Notes under the pieces: generated by a model
Databases searched by the model: none
What the model saw: the letters and a program-made list of their open reading frames with translations, nothing else
What the model was told of the DNA's origin: nothing
Origin: Mucilaginibacter sp. OK268
Lineage (GTDB): Bacteria; Bacteroidota; Bacteroidia; Sphingobacteriales; Sphingobacteriaceae
Assembly (NCBI RefSeq): GCF_900103125.1
Contig: NZ_FNJV01000009.1
Coordinates: forward strand, 124,001 to 188,000
DNA: 64,000 nucleotides
Reading direction: 5' to 3'
Shown here: positions 53,641 to 61,531 of the stretch, piece after piece
Position numbering within the stretch: the first letter of the stretch is position 1
How the letters are laid out: each line of letters opens with the position of its first letter
Position numbers and translations under genes: made by a program

Positions 53641-53847
53641 ATGGAGAATGAAGAGGGCTATGAAGATTTGCACGATTTTATCAAGGAATTAAAGAAAAAT
53701 ATTGATAAAGCTCCCCCCAATTTGCTAATTGTTGGAGATTATTCGGTTGATAGTTTTGATACTTTGAGATCAAGCAAATCTTCATCCCTTAACAACCAAA
53801 ATTTGCTCGTTAAAAATTTCTATAAACCTATATCGAGAATTATCTAA
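53641..53847 (+). CDS. 68-residue ORF between precursor and gwsS, module 1
   Basis: The ATG at 53641 is one base after the precursor stop. The product is acidic at the start (MENEEGYEDLHDFIKEL) and basic near the end (NLLVKNFYKPISRII). It is in the same frame as gwsS and separated from it by a single TAA. I do not recognise a family. It could be a leader-binding or chaperone peptide, or a former N-terminal extension of gwsS. Confidence 0.6.
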   Translation: MENEEGYEDLHDFIKELKKNIDKAPPNLLIVGDYSVDSFDTLRSSKSSSLNNQNLLVKNFYKPISRII

Positions 53848-54894
53848 TTGTACTTTCAGTTATTTGCTGATTGTATTCCGGTTAAGGGGTACAATCGTTC
53901 GGTAATATGCGATCTTGGGAGGAATAAATTCAACCTAATTCCCAATGAGCTTACGGACTTTATTGAGGAACTCAAATCCAAACCTTTTAATAGCTTATTA
54001 GAAGATTTTTGTGATGACGATAAGGAAACGATTCTTGAGTATATCGAATTTCTGGTGAACAATGAATTTGGATTTTTCTCTGAACAGAATAATAATAATT
54101 CATTTCCTCCGCTTGAAGCAATTTTCAATTGGTCGGGGCTGATTTCGAATTCGATAGTTGATGTTGATGCGCTCAGTTCGCATAATTATGAAAGAATATT
54201 TTCAGAATTAAAGGAGGTTAATTGCACCTCAGTTCAGATTCGCTTTTTTAGTGAACAAACCATTCAGAATGTGCAATTCATATTAGAAAGCGCTCTCGAT
54301 CGAGACTTTGAGTGTATCGAACTAGTGATCGAGTTTTCCGATGAGTTATTAAGCTTCTTTGTTAATAGCGAGAAAGTGTATCCAATAACTTCTGTACAGT
54401 TTTTTTCATGCAATCCGGATAAAATTTCAGATTATATCCAGGAAGTTAATGATTCATTGATTGCATTCTCCTTTACACCTCTTAAGATAAATAATCATGA
54501 ACATTGCGGACTTGTCGATCCATCATATTTCACTTCAAATTTGCAACTCTTCATGGAAGGTCAAAAGTTCAACACCTGTTTAAATCGGAAGGTGAGTATT
54601 TCTGCGAACGGGGAAATAAAAAACTGCCCCAGCACCACTGAGGTCTATGGTTTTATAAATACTACGAAGCTGATTGATTGTATCGATAGGGACGATTTTA
54701 AACGCTATTGGACAATCAATAAACAATCTATATCAATCTGTAAAGATTGCGAATTCAGGTTTGTTTGTACCGATTGCCGGGCATTTATCGAAAATCCTTC
54801 AGACATTTATTCTAAACCACTTAAATGTAATTATGACCCCTATTCTTCAACTTGGTTAAAAACTTCGAATTTTCCACCTTTTATCTCCTCCTGA
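53848..54894 (+). CDS. gwsS: Grasp-with-spasm SPASM-domain maturase, module 1
   Basis: This 348-residue protein starts at a TTG directly after the TAA of the preceding ORF. The N terminus FADCIPVKGYNRSVICDL is the family signature. The middle resembles a radical SAM barrel but has no CxxxCxxC. The C-terminal SPASM-type region keeps Cys244, Cys260, Cys298, Cys301, Cys307, Cys310 and Cys327, enough for auxiliary iron-sulfur clusters. In grasp-with-spasm systems this protein works with the ATP-grasp ligase. Translation probably depends on termination of the upstream ORF. Confidence 0.88.
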   Translation: MYFQLFADCIPVKGYNRSVICDLGRNKFNLIPNELTDFIEELKSKPFNSLLEDFCDDDKETILEYIEFLVNNEFGFFSEQNNNNSFPPLEAIFNWSGLISNSIVDVDALSSHNYERIFSELKEVNCTSVQIRFFSEQTIQNVQFILESALDRDFECIELVIEFSDELLSFFVNSEKVYPITSVQFFSCNPDKISDYIQEVNDSLIAFSFTPLKINNHEHCGLVDPSYFTSNLQLFMEGQKFNTCLNRKVSISANGEIKNCPSTTEVYGFINTTKLIDCIDRDDFKRYWTINKQSISICKDCEFRFVCTDCRAFIENPSDIYSKPLKCNYDPYSSTWLKTSNFPPFISS

Positions 54895-55309
54895 TCTCAT
54901 TTTTAATAAGCTGACCAAACACAGGCGGGATTCGCCCCTAATACTAACAGAATCAGGAAAATTATTAAATCATCCGCGCTTAAACTTAGCAACCCCGGTG
55001 TATAAATCCCTGGTTAAGATGAAGATGGTATAATTTAAAGTCTACGATAATACAGACAATTTTATCTCCCTATTTAATTTCCCCCTCATCAACTAATATT
55101 ACTAACACTTGAATGGTATAGAACCATTGGTTTTATCTTATTTATTTTGTTAAAGACCGGTGCCTGGTTATAATATATTATGGTAGGTTAAATCACAATA
55201 AATTGAAATATTCTTTATTATCTACTAATCTGATAGAATAATAAATCATATCTTGAACCCGTTGTAAAATATATTTCAAAACACACCGCTCATAAAATAT
55301 TTTAATATT
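54895..55309. other. 415-base AT-rich spacer between the two RiPP modules
   Basis: No ORF with a Gly-Gly leader, no repeat family of the core genome and no strong hairpin was seen on either strand. TATATTTC at 55270-55277 is a near match to a -7 box for the gene that follows. Confidence 0.5.
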
Positions 55310-56068
55310 GTGAGAGCTTATAGCTACTTAATCGATCTCCAATTAACTGGAATATTAGCCAGGGTATTGTTAATTCTTATTTTTTGTGGTTATACCGAAA
55401 TAGCATTGTCACAGTACTTAAAAGGACGGGTTTATGAAAATAACACTCATATCTCATTGGGTTCTATTAGGATAAAAGTATCTACAGCGACTGAAACTAT
55501 ACTTACAGATAAGAATGGTAATTTTAAGATGCAAGCTAAAATCAATGATCTATTAATAATATCGGGCTTTGGATATAAAACGGATACTCTTTTGTTAACC
55601 GATATGAGTTTCCACGAAATTTACTTGATGCCTCAGGAACACATTTTAAAAGAAGTTAAAATAGACGCTAATAGTATAGGCTCTGTTGGTAGCTTTAATT
55701 TTTATGACCCCGACTTTCACAATCAAACAGTTGCCAAGCAATTTGATGATAAAGGTAATTATAAAGGAGGCGTAATATTTAGATTTTGGTATTGGAAAAA
55801 AGATGAGCGGAAAAGAAAAAAGAAAGAACAATTATTGAAGACGGATTCTGTATCCAGAAAGATAGATAAAGTATTTTGTAGGGATACGGTATTAAAATAT
55901 TTACCTCTAAAAAGCGGTGAGGTTAGCGGGTTTATCTTACGTTATTCACCCGGTATCGAGGAGTTCTCGTCGCCCGAGTTCAATTTACCCCGCTATTTAA
56001 GTAAGTGTTACAGAGAGTATAAAGAACTGCTGTTGAATGACCGCACCAAAAGTCCGACATTCCCTTAA
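55310..56068 (+). CDS. Carboxypeptidase regulatory-like domain protein
   Basis: This 252-residue protein starts at a GTG at 55310 with a hydrophobic N-terminal segment. The CarboxypepD_reg-like domain is seen at about residues 40-115 (GRVYENNTHISLGSIRIKV and DKNGNFKMQAKIND). The rest is basic (KDERKRKKKEQ) and mixed. In Bacteroidota such domains occur in outer-membrane and secreted proteins. It lies upstream of the VKOR fusion and may be a surface component of the RiPP locus; this is inferred. Confidence 0.7.
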   Translation: MRAYSYLIDLQLTGILARVLLILIFCGYTEIALSQYLKGRVYENNTHISLGSIRIKVSTATETILTDKNGNFKMQAKINDLLIISGFGYKTDTLLLTDMSFHEIYLMPQEHILKEVKIDANSIGSVGSFNFYDPDFHNQTVAKQFDDKGNYKGGVIFRFWYWKKDERKRKKKEQLLKTDSVSRKIDKVFCRDTVLKYLPLKSGEVSGFILRYSPGIEEFSSPEFNLPRYLSKCYREYKELLLNDRTKSPTFP

Positions 56069-56095
56069 AAATGTACTCATTTTTTTAATTTAAAA

Positions 56096-57655
56096 ATGTT
56101 AGAAACATCAGATTTAATTTTGGAGCGTTTATTACAGCAATATGGAAAACTTGTTGGGAGAAGCTTAGCAATTAACGAACTTCGTGAAAATATTACCTTA
56201 AGCGGTGGTGCTTCATTTCGCTTGAGTACGATAAAGCGCCTTTTACGCAGCTTCGGAATAATAACAGTTTCCTATAAAATTGATTTCGAAGATTTATCAG
56301 CTGTTGGTTTACCAGCAATTTTATCGGCAAAATCATCCGGAGGAATAGTCATTGTTGATAAATCGCCGGATGGTGGTTACCAAATTTATACCGGATTGGG
56401 TTCTTTCAGTAATGTTGACTTAAATGAGTTACAGGCAGATTTTACTGGACTTTTGATTGCCTTTCATAGCTTGGATGGTTCGGTACAAGATGCAAGTTTC
56501 AGACTAGCAGATTTAATATCAGGAGTCAAAGATCGTTATTTTATGTGTGCTGCGTTATTTTTCCCTATTCTTTTTATGTTGATTAACGCTGGCGCAACAA
56601 CAACCATGACTTTTCTTTTCTGCCTACTAACTGTCAAGTTGGTGGGGCTATTCATAACCACTCTTTTCCAGACAGATCGTAACGTATCTGCACGTATTAA
56701 CAAATGGTGTATAATAAATAATCAGGACAATTGCAGTGCCGTATTAAATTCAAGTGCCTCAAGATTTCTGAGTATTAAATTAACCACCTGGGGGTTGGGA
56801 TATTACGCGGTTACGATTGCCTTAACACTTTTCAGTATTCATTATCCGGAAATATGGAATCTGATCAGAATTTTAAATATTCTAACACTCCCTGTCAGCC
56901 TTTATTTAATTATATATCAATTTTTTATAATCAATAAAGTATGTATTCTTTGTATTTCTATTCAACTACTTCTTTGGGCAGAGTTTTTTATTGAACTATG
57001 TTATGGACATTATTCATTGAGAATGCAAATTATGGACATATTTCCTTTGTTTTTTTTCGTTATCATGTTCATCATATTATTTGAACTTTTAGAACGAAAA
57101 AAGAAAAATGACAACAAATTATCATCAACAATTGCTGAATTATCCAAATTGAAGTACCGTCATGATGTATTCGGATTTTTAATGGCAAGTCAACCGCTCG
57201 TAAATACTCCAGATGTAACCCAGTGTATTAATTGGGGAAACGGACAGTCAAAAAATCACTTGCTTATTGTCACCAATTTATATTGTGAGCCCTGTAAAAA
57301 ATCATATTTACAATTGAAGCAATGGCTATTATTAAATCCTGACACCACAGTTTCATTGATTTTTTCAGGTGATCTTAAAGATCCGGTTGTTAAATATTTT
57401 ATGGCGATTTGGCGTAATCTTGCTGTCGATGTTTTCCTGGAAACACTTTTGGCTTGGTTTAAAAGCGGCGAAATAAAAGATTTTAGGTTAGCTGATTCAA
57501 TATCACCATCTCAGTTGGATGGAATCAATGAGTTACTGAAATATCAACAACAGTGGATTAAGGAGGCTGGCATCGAGCGTACCCCAGCTATATTTTTAAA
57601 TGGCCGGAAGCTGCCAGACGAATATTCACTTGAGGATACTAAATATCTTATTTAA
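56096..57655 (+). CDS. C39-like / VKOR / thioredoxin fusion protein
   Basis: This 519-residue protein has three parts. Residues about 1-130 resemble a C39 peptidase domain but have no Cys, so it is degenerate. Residues about 150-345 are a VKOR domain with about five membrane segments, the outer cysteines in WCIINNQDNCSAVL and the CILC pair near the quinone site. The C-terminal part is thioredoxin-like with NLYCEPCKKSY (CxxC) and ending RTPAIFLNGRKLP. Such proteins form disulfides in exported products. Precursors A2 and A3 of this locus each have two core cysteines, a fitting substrate. Confidence 0.85.
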   Translation: MLETSDLILERLLQQYGKLVGRSLAINELRENITLSGGASFRLSTIKRLLRSFGIITVSYKIDFEDLSAVGLPAILSAKSSGGIVIVDKSPDGGYQIYTGLGSFSNVDLNELQADFTGLLIAFHSLDGSVQDASFRLADLISGVKDRYFMCAALFFPILFMLINAGATTTMTFLFCLLTVKLVGLFITTLFQTDRNVSARINKWCIINNQDNCSAVLNSSASRFLSIKLTTWGLGYYAVTIALTLFSIHYPEIWNLIRILNILTLPVSLYLIIYQFFIINKVCILCISIQLLLWAEFFIELCYGHYSLRMQIMDIFPLFFFVIMFIILFELLERKKKNDNKLSSTIAELSKLKYRHDVFGFLMASQPLVNTPDVTQCINWGNGQSKNHLLIVTNLYCEPCKKSYLQLKQWLLLNPDTTVSLIFSGDLKDPVVKYFMAIWRNLAVDVFLETLLAWFKSGEIKDFRLADSISPSQLDGINELLKYQQQWIKEAGIERTPAIFLNGRKLPDEYSLEDTKYLI

Positions 57656-57741
57656 TTAGCTACCTGGCATTGATTTAAATATCACATTAAAAATATTGAT
57701 ATTAGAAAAATATTGTTATTGTGTATGTAATAAATAGTTTT

Positions 57742-58650
57742 ATGAAGTATATTTTATGTTTAGTATTATCAGTTTTGATGTTCAACTGTACCTATGGACA
57801 AAGCTTTTACAGGGGATACAAGCTGACATACTCCGCCGATAATTTGATAAAAAAAGGCGAATTACAGCAAGCCAAAGACAGTCTTAAACTAGCATTGGGT
57901 ATTTTAAATGAAAAAGCTTATACATCCAAAGATCTTGCCAGGATACACATACAGCTCAAAGATTTTGGCATGGCAGAGAATTATCTGGAACAGGCAATTT
58001 CAGCTGGAATAGATAGCGATCAGTTGGCAGCAGACACCATTATTAAAGCCTATCTTGCCAGCCACCAATTTCAGGCAAAGTATGTTAAAAACAGACGAAT
58101 ATATAATGCACGTTTGCTATTTCCGGATGAAAGACTGGAGTTAGCTCAAATGGTTGAACGTGACCAGGTGGCCAGAGACTTGGTTGGGGCGATTAGTAGG
58201 CCCCGGGTTGATTCTATTATCAACAGAGTTGATTCAGTGAACGCCGCAGAGTTAAAAGTAATTATTTCACGAATTGGTTTGCCAGGCTATAAAGAAGTTG
58301 GTATTGATGGGGTTGCTAATTTTTTTTTACTCGTATTACATTTAACAATTAACGGGGTAGATGATGATCATGAAATGGCTTTGCTCGGGCCCTTAATGAA
58401 AGCTCAAGTTTTAAAAGATAATTTTTCTTCGATTTATTATGCGTTACTTATTGATAAGTATCAGTTTGCCAAAACAAAACTGCAAACCTATGGCACTTAT
58501 TGGGAGTTTACCCCAACTAACGGAAAGCGGGTGATTACACCTATTTATAAAATTTCAGAAGTTGATTCGAGGCGACGAGAAATTTATTTACCCCCATTAA
58601 AGGCACTTGAAGCTGGTTTTGTTCTTCCCCTGGAATATTTCAAACAGTAA
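57742..58650 (+). CDS. Secreted DUF6624-like protein, RiPP module 2
   Basis: This 302-residue protein has a signal peptide (MKYILCLVLSVLMFNCTYGQ) from the ATG at 57742. TPR-like helices are seen (AKDSLKLALGILNEKAYTS and AENYLEQAISAG). The C-terminal HLTINGVDDDHEMALLGPL and PIYKISEVDSRRREIYLPPL resemble those of 51237-52175. Its stop is three bases before gwsG of module 2, so it is cotranscribed with it. The function is unknown; a paired role in export, immunity or product handling is inferred. Confidence 0.72.
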   Translation: MKYILCLVLSVLMFNCTYGQSFYRGYKLTYSADNLIKKGELQQAKDSLKLALGILNEKAYTSKDLARIHIQLKDFGMAENYLEQAISAGIDSDQLAADTIIKAYLASHQFQAKYVKNRRIYNARLLFPDERLELAQMVERDQVARDLVGAISRPRVDSIINRVDSVNAAELKVIISRIGLPGYKEVGIDGVANFFLLVLHLTINGVDDDHEMALLGPLMKAQVLKDNFSSIYYALLIDKYQFAKTKLQTYGTYWEFTPTNGKRVITPIYKISEVDSRRREIYLPPLKALEAGFVLPLEYFKQ

Positions 58651-58653
58651 AAT

Positions 58654-59625
58654 ATGATATTGATATGTTCCGATATTGCTGATGAATCAACCAACCATGT
58701 GATAGATTGGCTAAAATTTTATAAAAGAAAGTATCTTAGAATTAATACTAATGATCACTTGGTTATAAAATCCCTCAGTATAAATAACAATGAACAGGAT
58801 ATTATTTTATATAATCATTCTACTCAATCAACCTTTAATTTAAGATCAGTCAGTTTTTTTTGGTACCGGCGGGGAGATATTAATATTCAGCTCGATAAGG
58901 ATATTAACTATATGGATTATCTCAAGAGTGAAGAACAAAAACTTAAAGAATACATCCATTATTATCTTGTTCACAAAATACCCTCTTTAGGGAATTTTTA
59001 CGATAATAATATCAATAAGCTAATAGTGCTGGATAAAGCAGCGGAAGCCGGGCTGGATATACCTCAAACCATGGTAACCGAAAATAAGTTACAACTAACC
59101 TTATTTCGGGAACAAACAGCGGAGCTGATAACCAAATCCATTGATAATAATATCAGCTCGAATAAAGGCGATTACCAAACATCCTTTTTAGCTACAAAAA
59201 TTAAAGACGAAGAAATAGCAGCTGCTGATCCGGATTTTTTTTACACCTTGTTTCAAGGTTATGAACCGAAGGCTGTGGAGTTAAGGATTTTCTTTTTGAA
59301 AGAACGGTTTTATACTGCTGCAATCGCATCTCAACTTGACGAAAAGACAGCAACAGATTATCGGAATTATAACTACGCAAAGCCTAACAGGATTACAACA
59401 TTCCAGTTGCCAGACATAATAAAAAATAAGCTGTTATGGTTAAACCAGCAATTAAGACTCACAAGCGGTTCAATTGACATGATTTTAACCCCAACAAACA
59501 GATATGTTTTTTTAGAAATAAATCCTGTTGGACAATTTGGACAAATCTCAAAAAATACCAATTATGATATCGAAAAAGTTATTGCAGATTACATTATAAC
59601 GAATGAAAAAAAAACTTCCGTTTAA
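58654..59625 (+). CDS. gwsG: Grasp-with-spasm ATP-grasp peptide maturase, module 2
   Basis: This 323-residue ATP-grasp ligase is homologous to the module 1 enzyme over its whole length. SFFWYRRGDINI matches W-x-RR, and YVFLEINPVGQFGQIS has the Glu/Asn metal site. It starts three bases after the DUF6624-like gene. The last 23 bases overlap the start of a 53-residue ORF. It likely modifies precursors A2 and A3, encoded about 1.2 kb downstream on the opposite strand. Confidence 0.9.
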   Translation: MILICSDIADESTNHVIDWLKFYKRKYLRINTNDHLVIKSLSINNNEQDIILYNHSTQSTFNLRSVSFFWYRRGDINIQLDKDINYMDYLKSEEQKLKEYIHYYLVHKIPSLGNFYDNNINKLIVLDKAAEAGLDIPQTMVTENKLQLTLFREQTAELITKSIDNNISSNKGDYQTSFLATKIKDEEIAAADPDFFYTLFQGYEPKAVELRIFFLKERFYTAAIASQLDEKTATDYRNYNYAKPNRITTFQLPDIIKNKLLWLNQQLRLTSGSIDMILTPTNRYVFLEINPVGQFGQISKNTNYDIEKVIADYIITNEKKTSV

Positions 59626-59764
59626 TCAAATCTACTGGGAGCTGCATGTACAGCCCAATAATACAACGTTGAACATTATAAAACAGAGAAACTACTATAA
59701 CGGTATAAAATACGTAGTGCCTTTTTATAAGTGCATTTCACCTTTAAAAGTAAAAGAAAGTTAA
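59603..59764 (+). CDS. 53-residue ORF bridging gwsG and gwsS, module 2
   Basis: The ATG at 59603 lies within the end of gwsG in another frame. The TAA at 59762-59764 overlaps the ATG of gwsS (TAATG). The product is basic and aromatic: MKKKLPFNQIYWELHVQP then KYVVPFYKCISPLK. It has no Gly-Gly leader. Its C terminus (FYKCIS) recalls the FYKPIS end of the 68-residue ORF at the same place in module 1. Translational coupling on both sides suggests a real gene. Confidence 0.55.
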   Translation: MKKKLPFNQIYWELHVQPNNTTLNIIKQRNYYNGIKYVVPFYKCISPLKVKES

Positions 59765-60777
59765 TGGATCAAAAAGAACCCTCCTTTGTTTTATTCAATA
59801 ACTGCAAGGTTGTTAAGGGGGCGCACCGAGGCGCCATCTATGATTTGGAGAGAAGAGATATTCACTTTGCTCCTAACGGTTTATGTGATATATTAATCGA
59901 GTACAATAAATCTACTATATCTCATGTAAAAAAAGACTTTGACCCGTCGCAATGGAATGTCATTGATGAATATTTTCGGTTTTTAACAAAGCATGATATT
60001 ATCATGTTTGTTGACCAGGCAATAGTAAATAATTTCACAGATATGTCTGGTAGTTTTATTACCCCAAGGGTGATATCTAATTGCCTTATTGAAGCGGGAA
60101 TTAACACCAATTGGGAAGTGATTTTGTCTGAATTAGAAAAAGTCGGCTGTCAAAATTTGCAGGTAAGATTAATTGAAGAACTGGAAATTGCTGATCTGGA
60201 TAATTTGAAAAACATATGGAATAACTCACATATCACGTCAATTCAACTAGTTGCAAAAAACGCTGCTGTAGTAACTGCCGAATATTGGCAAAATTTTCTT
60301 AGCGAACAAAAAAGGATAAATTATTTAGTTGTTTATGAAGCCCAGGATTATCAAAGCTTCAGTCACGAAACTACTGGTGCCCGGGTTATTTACAGTAAAT
60401 TAAACTATAAGGAGCTACTTGTTTCTACGGTAGATTTTCAAAATTTTAGTGTCAATATTAGCTCCTTTTTAGAAGCTCAAAAAGCTAATTTATTTTACAA
60501 TAAAAAATTAGTAATAAATGCAACCGGTAATATTGTAAAAAATCTTGATAACTCAAAATCATATGGCGTATTAGGTCAATGTGACTTAAATGAAGTGTTT
60601 ACAACAACGGATTATATGAGTTTTTGGAAGATAGGGAAAGATCTTATAGAAGGATGCAGGAATTGTGAGATGCGTTATTGCTGTTTTGATCCGAGAGAAC
60701 CGATGTTTGAAAATTCAGCCAATAACTACAGGTACTCATCTGGTTGCATTTGTTTAAGTAAACAGGCACAATCTTAA
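59764..60777 (+). CDS. gwsS: Grasp-with-spasm SPASM-like maturase, module 2 (degenerate)
   Basis: The 337-residue protein starts at ATG 59764, which overlaps the upstream stop. SFVLFNNCKVVKGAHRGAIY matches the module 1 N terminus. The C-terminal region aligns without gaps, but cysteines equal to Cys244, Cys260 and Cys310 of module 1 are Phe244, Asn260 and Pro310. Cys298, Cys301 and Cys307 remain. It likely cannot bind the full set of auxiliary clusters and may act as a partner or scaffold. It ends in a hairpin terminator opposite the precursor gene. Confidence 0.85.
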   Translation: MDQKEPSFVLFNNCKVVKGAHRGAIYDLERRDIHFAPNGLCDILIEYNKSTISHVKKDFDPSQWNVIDEYFRFLTKHDIIMFVDQAIVNNFTDMSGSFITPRVISNCLIEAGINTNWEVILSELEKVGCQNLQVRLIEELEIADLDNLKNIWNNSHITSIQLVAKNAAVVTAEYWQNFLSEQKRINYLVVYEAQDYQSFSHETTGARVIYSKLNYKELLVSTVDFQNFSVNISSFLEAQKANLFYNKKLVINATGNIVKNLDNSKSYGVLGQCDLNEVFTTTDYMSFWKIGKDLIEGCRNCEMRYCCFDPREPMFENSANNYRYSSGCICLSKQAQS

Positions 60778-60793
60778 AAATCGTGCCTGTTTA
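60759..60793. terminator. Bidirectional terminator between gwsS2 and precursor A2
   Basis: TAAACAGGCAC at 60759-60769 and GTGCCTGTTTA at 60783-60793 form a perfect 11-bp stem with a 13-base loop that contains the gwsS stop codon. The genes on both sides converge on it. Confidence 0.75.
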
Positions 60794-60804
60794 ATGGAGA
60801 TAAA

Positions 60805-61017
60805 TTAGCAAGACACGTTTGTCCAATCAACTGAAGTTGATGTATCTGTAGCTGGGTTATGACTATCAGAAGCGGTACCTGACGGAATGCATCCTGCACC
60901 AGAAGTAGCATAGGTTGCTACTGCTTTTAAGCCTCCAACAAACTGTTTCATGTCATTTAGTGCACTTTCTTCAAATTGTGCAAATTTTTCGTCATTCAGT
61001 GATTCTAATACTTTCAT
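60805..61017 (-). CDS. GG-leader RiPP precursor A2, module 2
   Basis: This 70-residue peptide has a leader of 29 residues, MKVLESLNDEKFAQFEESAL and so on, ending KQFVGG (Gly28-Gly29, the C39 cut site). The core of 41 residues has two Cys (43 and 70). It carries ATDTSTSVDWT, rich in Thr, Ser and Asp, the expected ester donors and acceptors. A near-identical copy (A3) is 166 bases away on the same strand. Its promoter (TTTG-N19-TATATTTA) is clear. Confidence 0.88.
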   Translation of the reverse strand: MKVLESLNDEKFAQFEESALNDMKQFVGGLKAVATYATSGAGCIPSGTASDSHNPATDTSTSVDWTNVSC

Positions 61018-61038
61018 AAAATAATATTTGGTTTATGG

Positions 61039-61069
61039 TAAATATATTATATACAGCATATAATTCAAA
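61039..61069 (-). promoter_or_regulatory. Promoter of precursor A2
   Basis: On the minus strand TTTG (61066-61069) and TATATTTA (61039-61046) are separated by exactly 19 bases. The -7 box has one mismatch from TAnnTTTG. A TATATTTA box also precedes A3, but without the -33 TTTG. Confidence 0.65.
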
Positions 61070-61183
61070 ATAAAACAAAAATATTTTTTTATTTTCAGGA
61101 TTGCCCGTAATGTGACCTATTCATAGGTAGCAATAATATATTTAATCTTATTAACCTGATTATAATCGTTTACTTATGTTAAC

Positions 61184-61381
61184 TTAACAAGAGCCGGTTG
61201 TCCAATCAACTGAAGTTGATGTATCCGTAGCCGGGTCATGGCTATCGGAGGGACAACCTAAACCAGAAGTTGAATAGGTTGATACAGGTTTTAAGCCTCC
61301 AGTAAACTGTTTCATGTCATTTAGTGCGCTTTCTTCAAATTGTGCAAATTTTTCGTCATTAAGTGGTTCTAATACTTTCAT
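61184..61381 (-). CDS. GG-leader RiPP precursor A3, module 2
   Basis: This 65-residue peptide differs from A2 in the leader at residue 6 (Pro for Ser) and residue 27 (Thr for Val). The core after Gly28-Gly29 is LKPVSTYSTSGLGCPSDSHD and so on, ending VDWTTGSC, with Cys43 and Cys65. Compared with A2, a short segment after the first Cys is missing. The conserved parts are ATDTSTSVDW and the two Cys. A2 and A3 arose by tandem duplication. Confidence 0.88.
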   Translation of the reverse strand: MKVLEPLNDEKFAQFEESALNDMKQFTGGLKPVSTYSTSGLGCPSDSHDPATDTSTSVDWTTGSC

Positions 61382-61531
61382 AAAATAATATTTGGTTTAG
61401 GATAAATATATACAATATATAATTTAAATTAAGGCCGGTATATTAGTTTTTATTTTTCAAGCAAAAAATAAAAACTAATACAATACCTTTAACCAGTGAA
61501 GTGATTAATTATTACAGAAAGTTAATAATAA

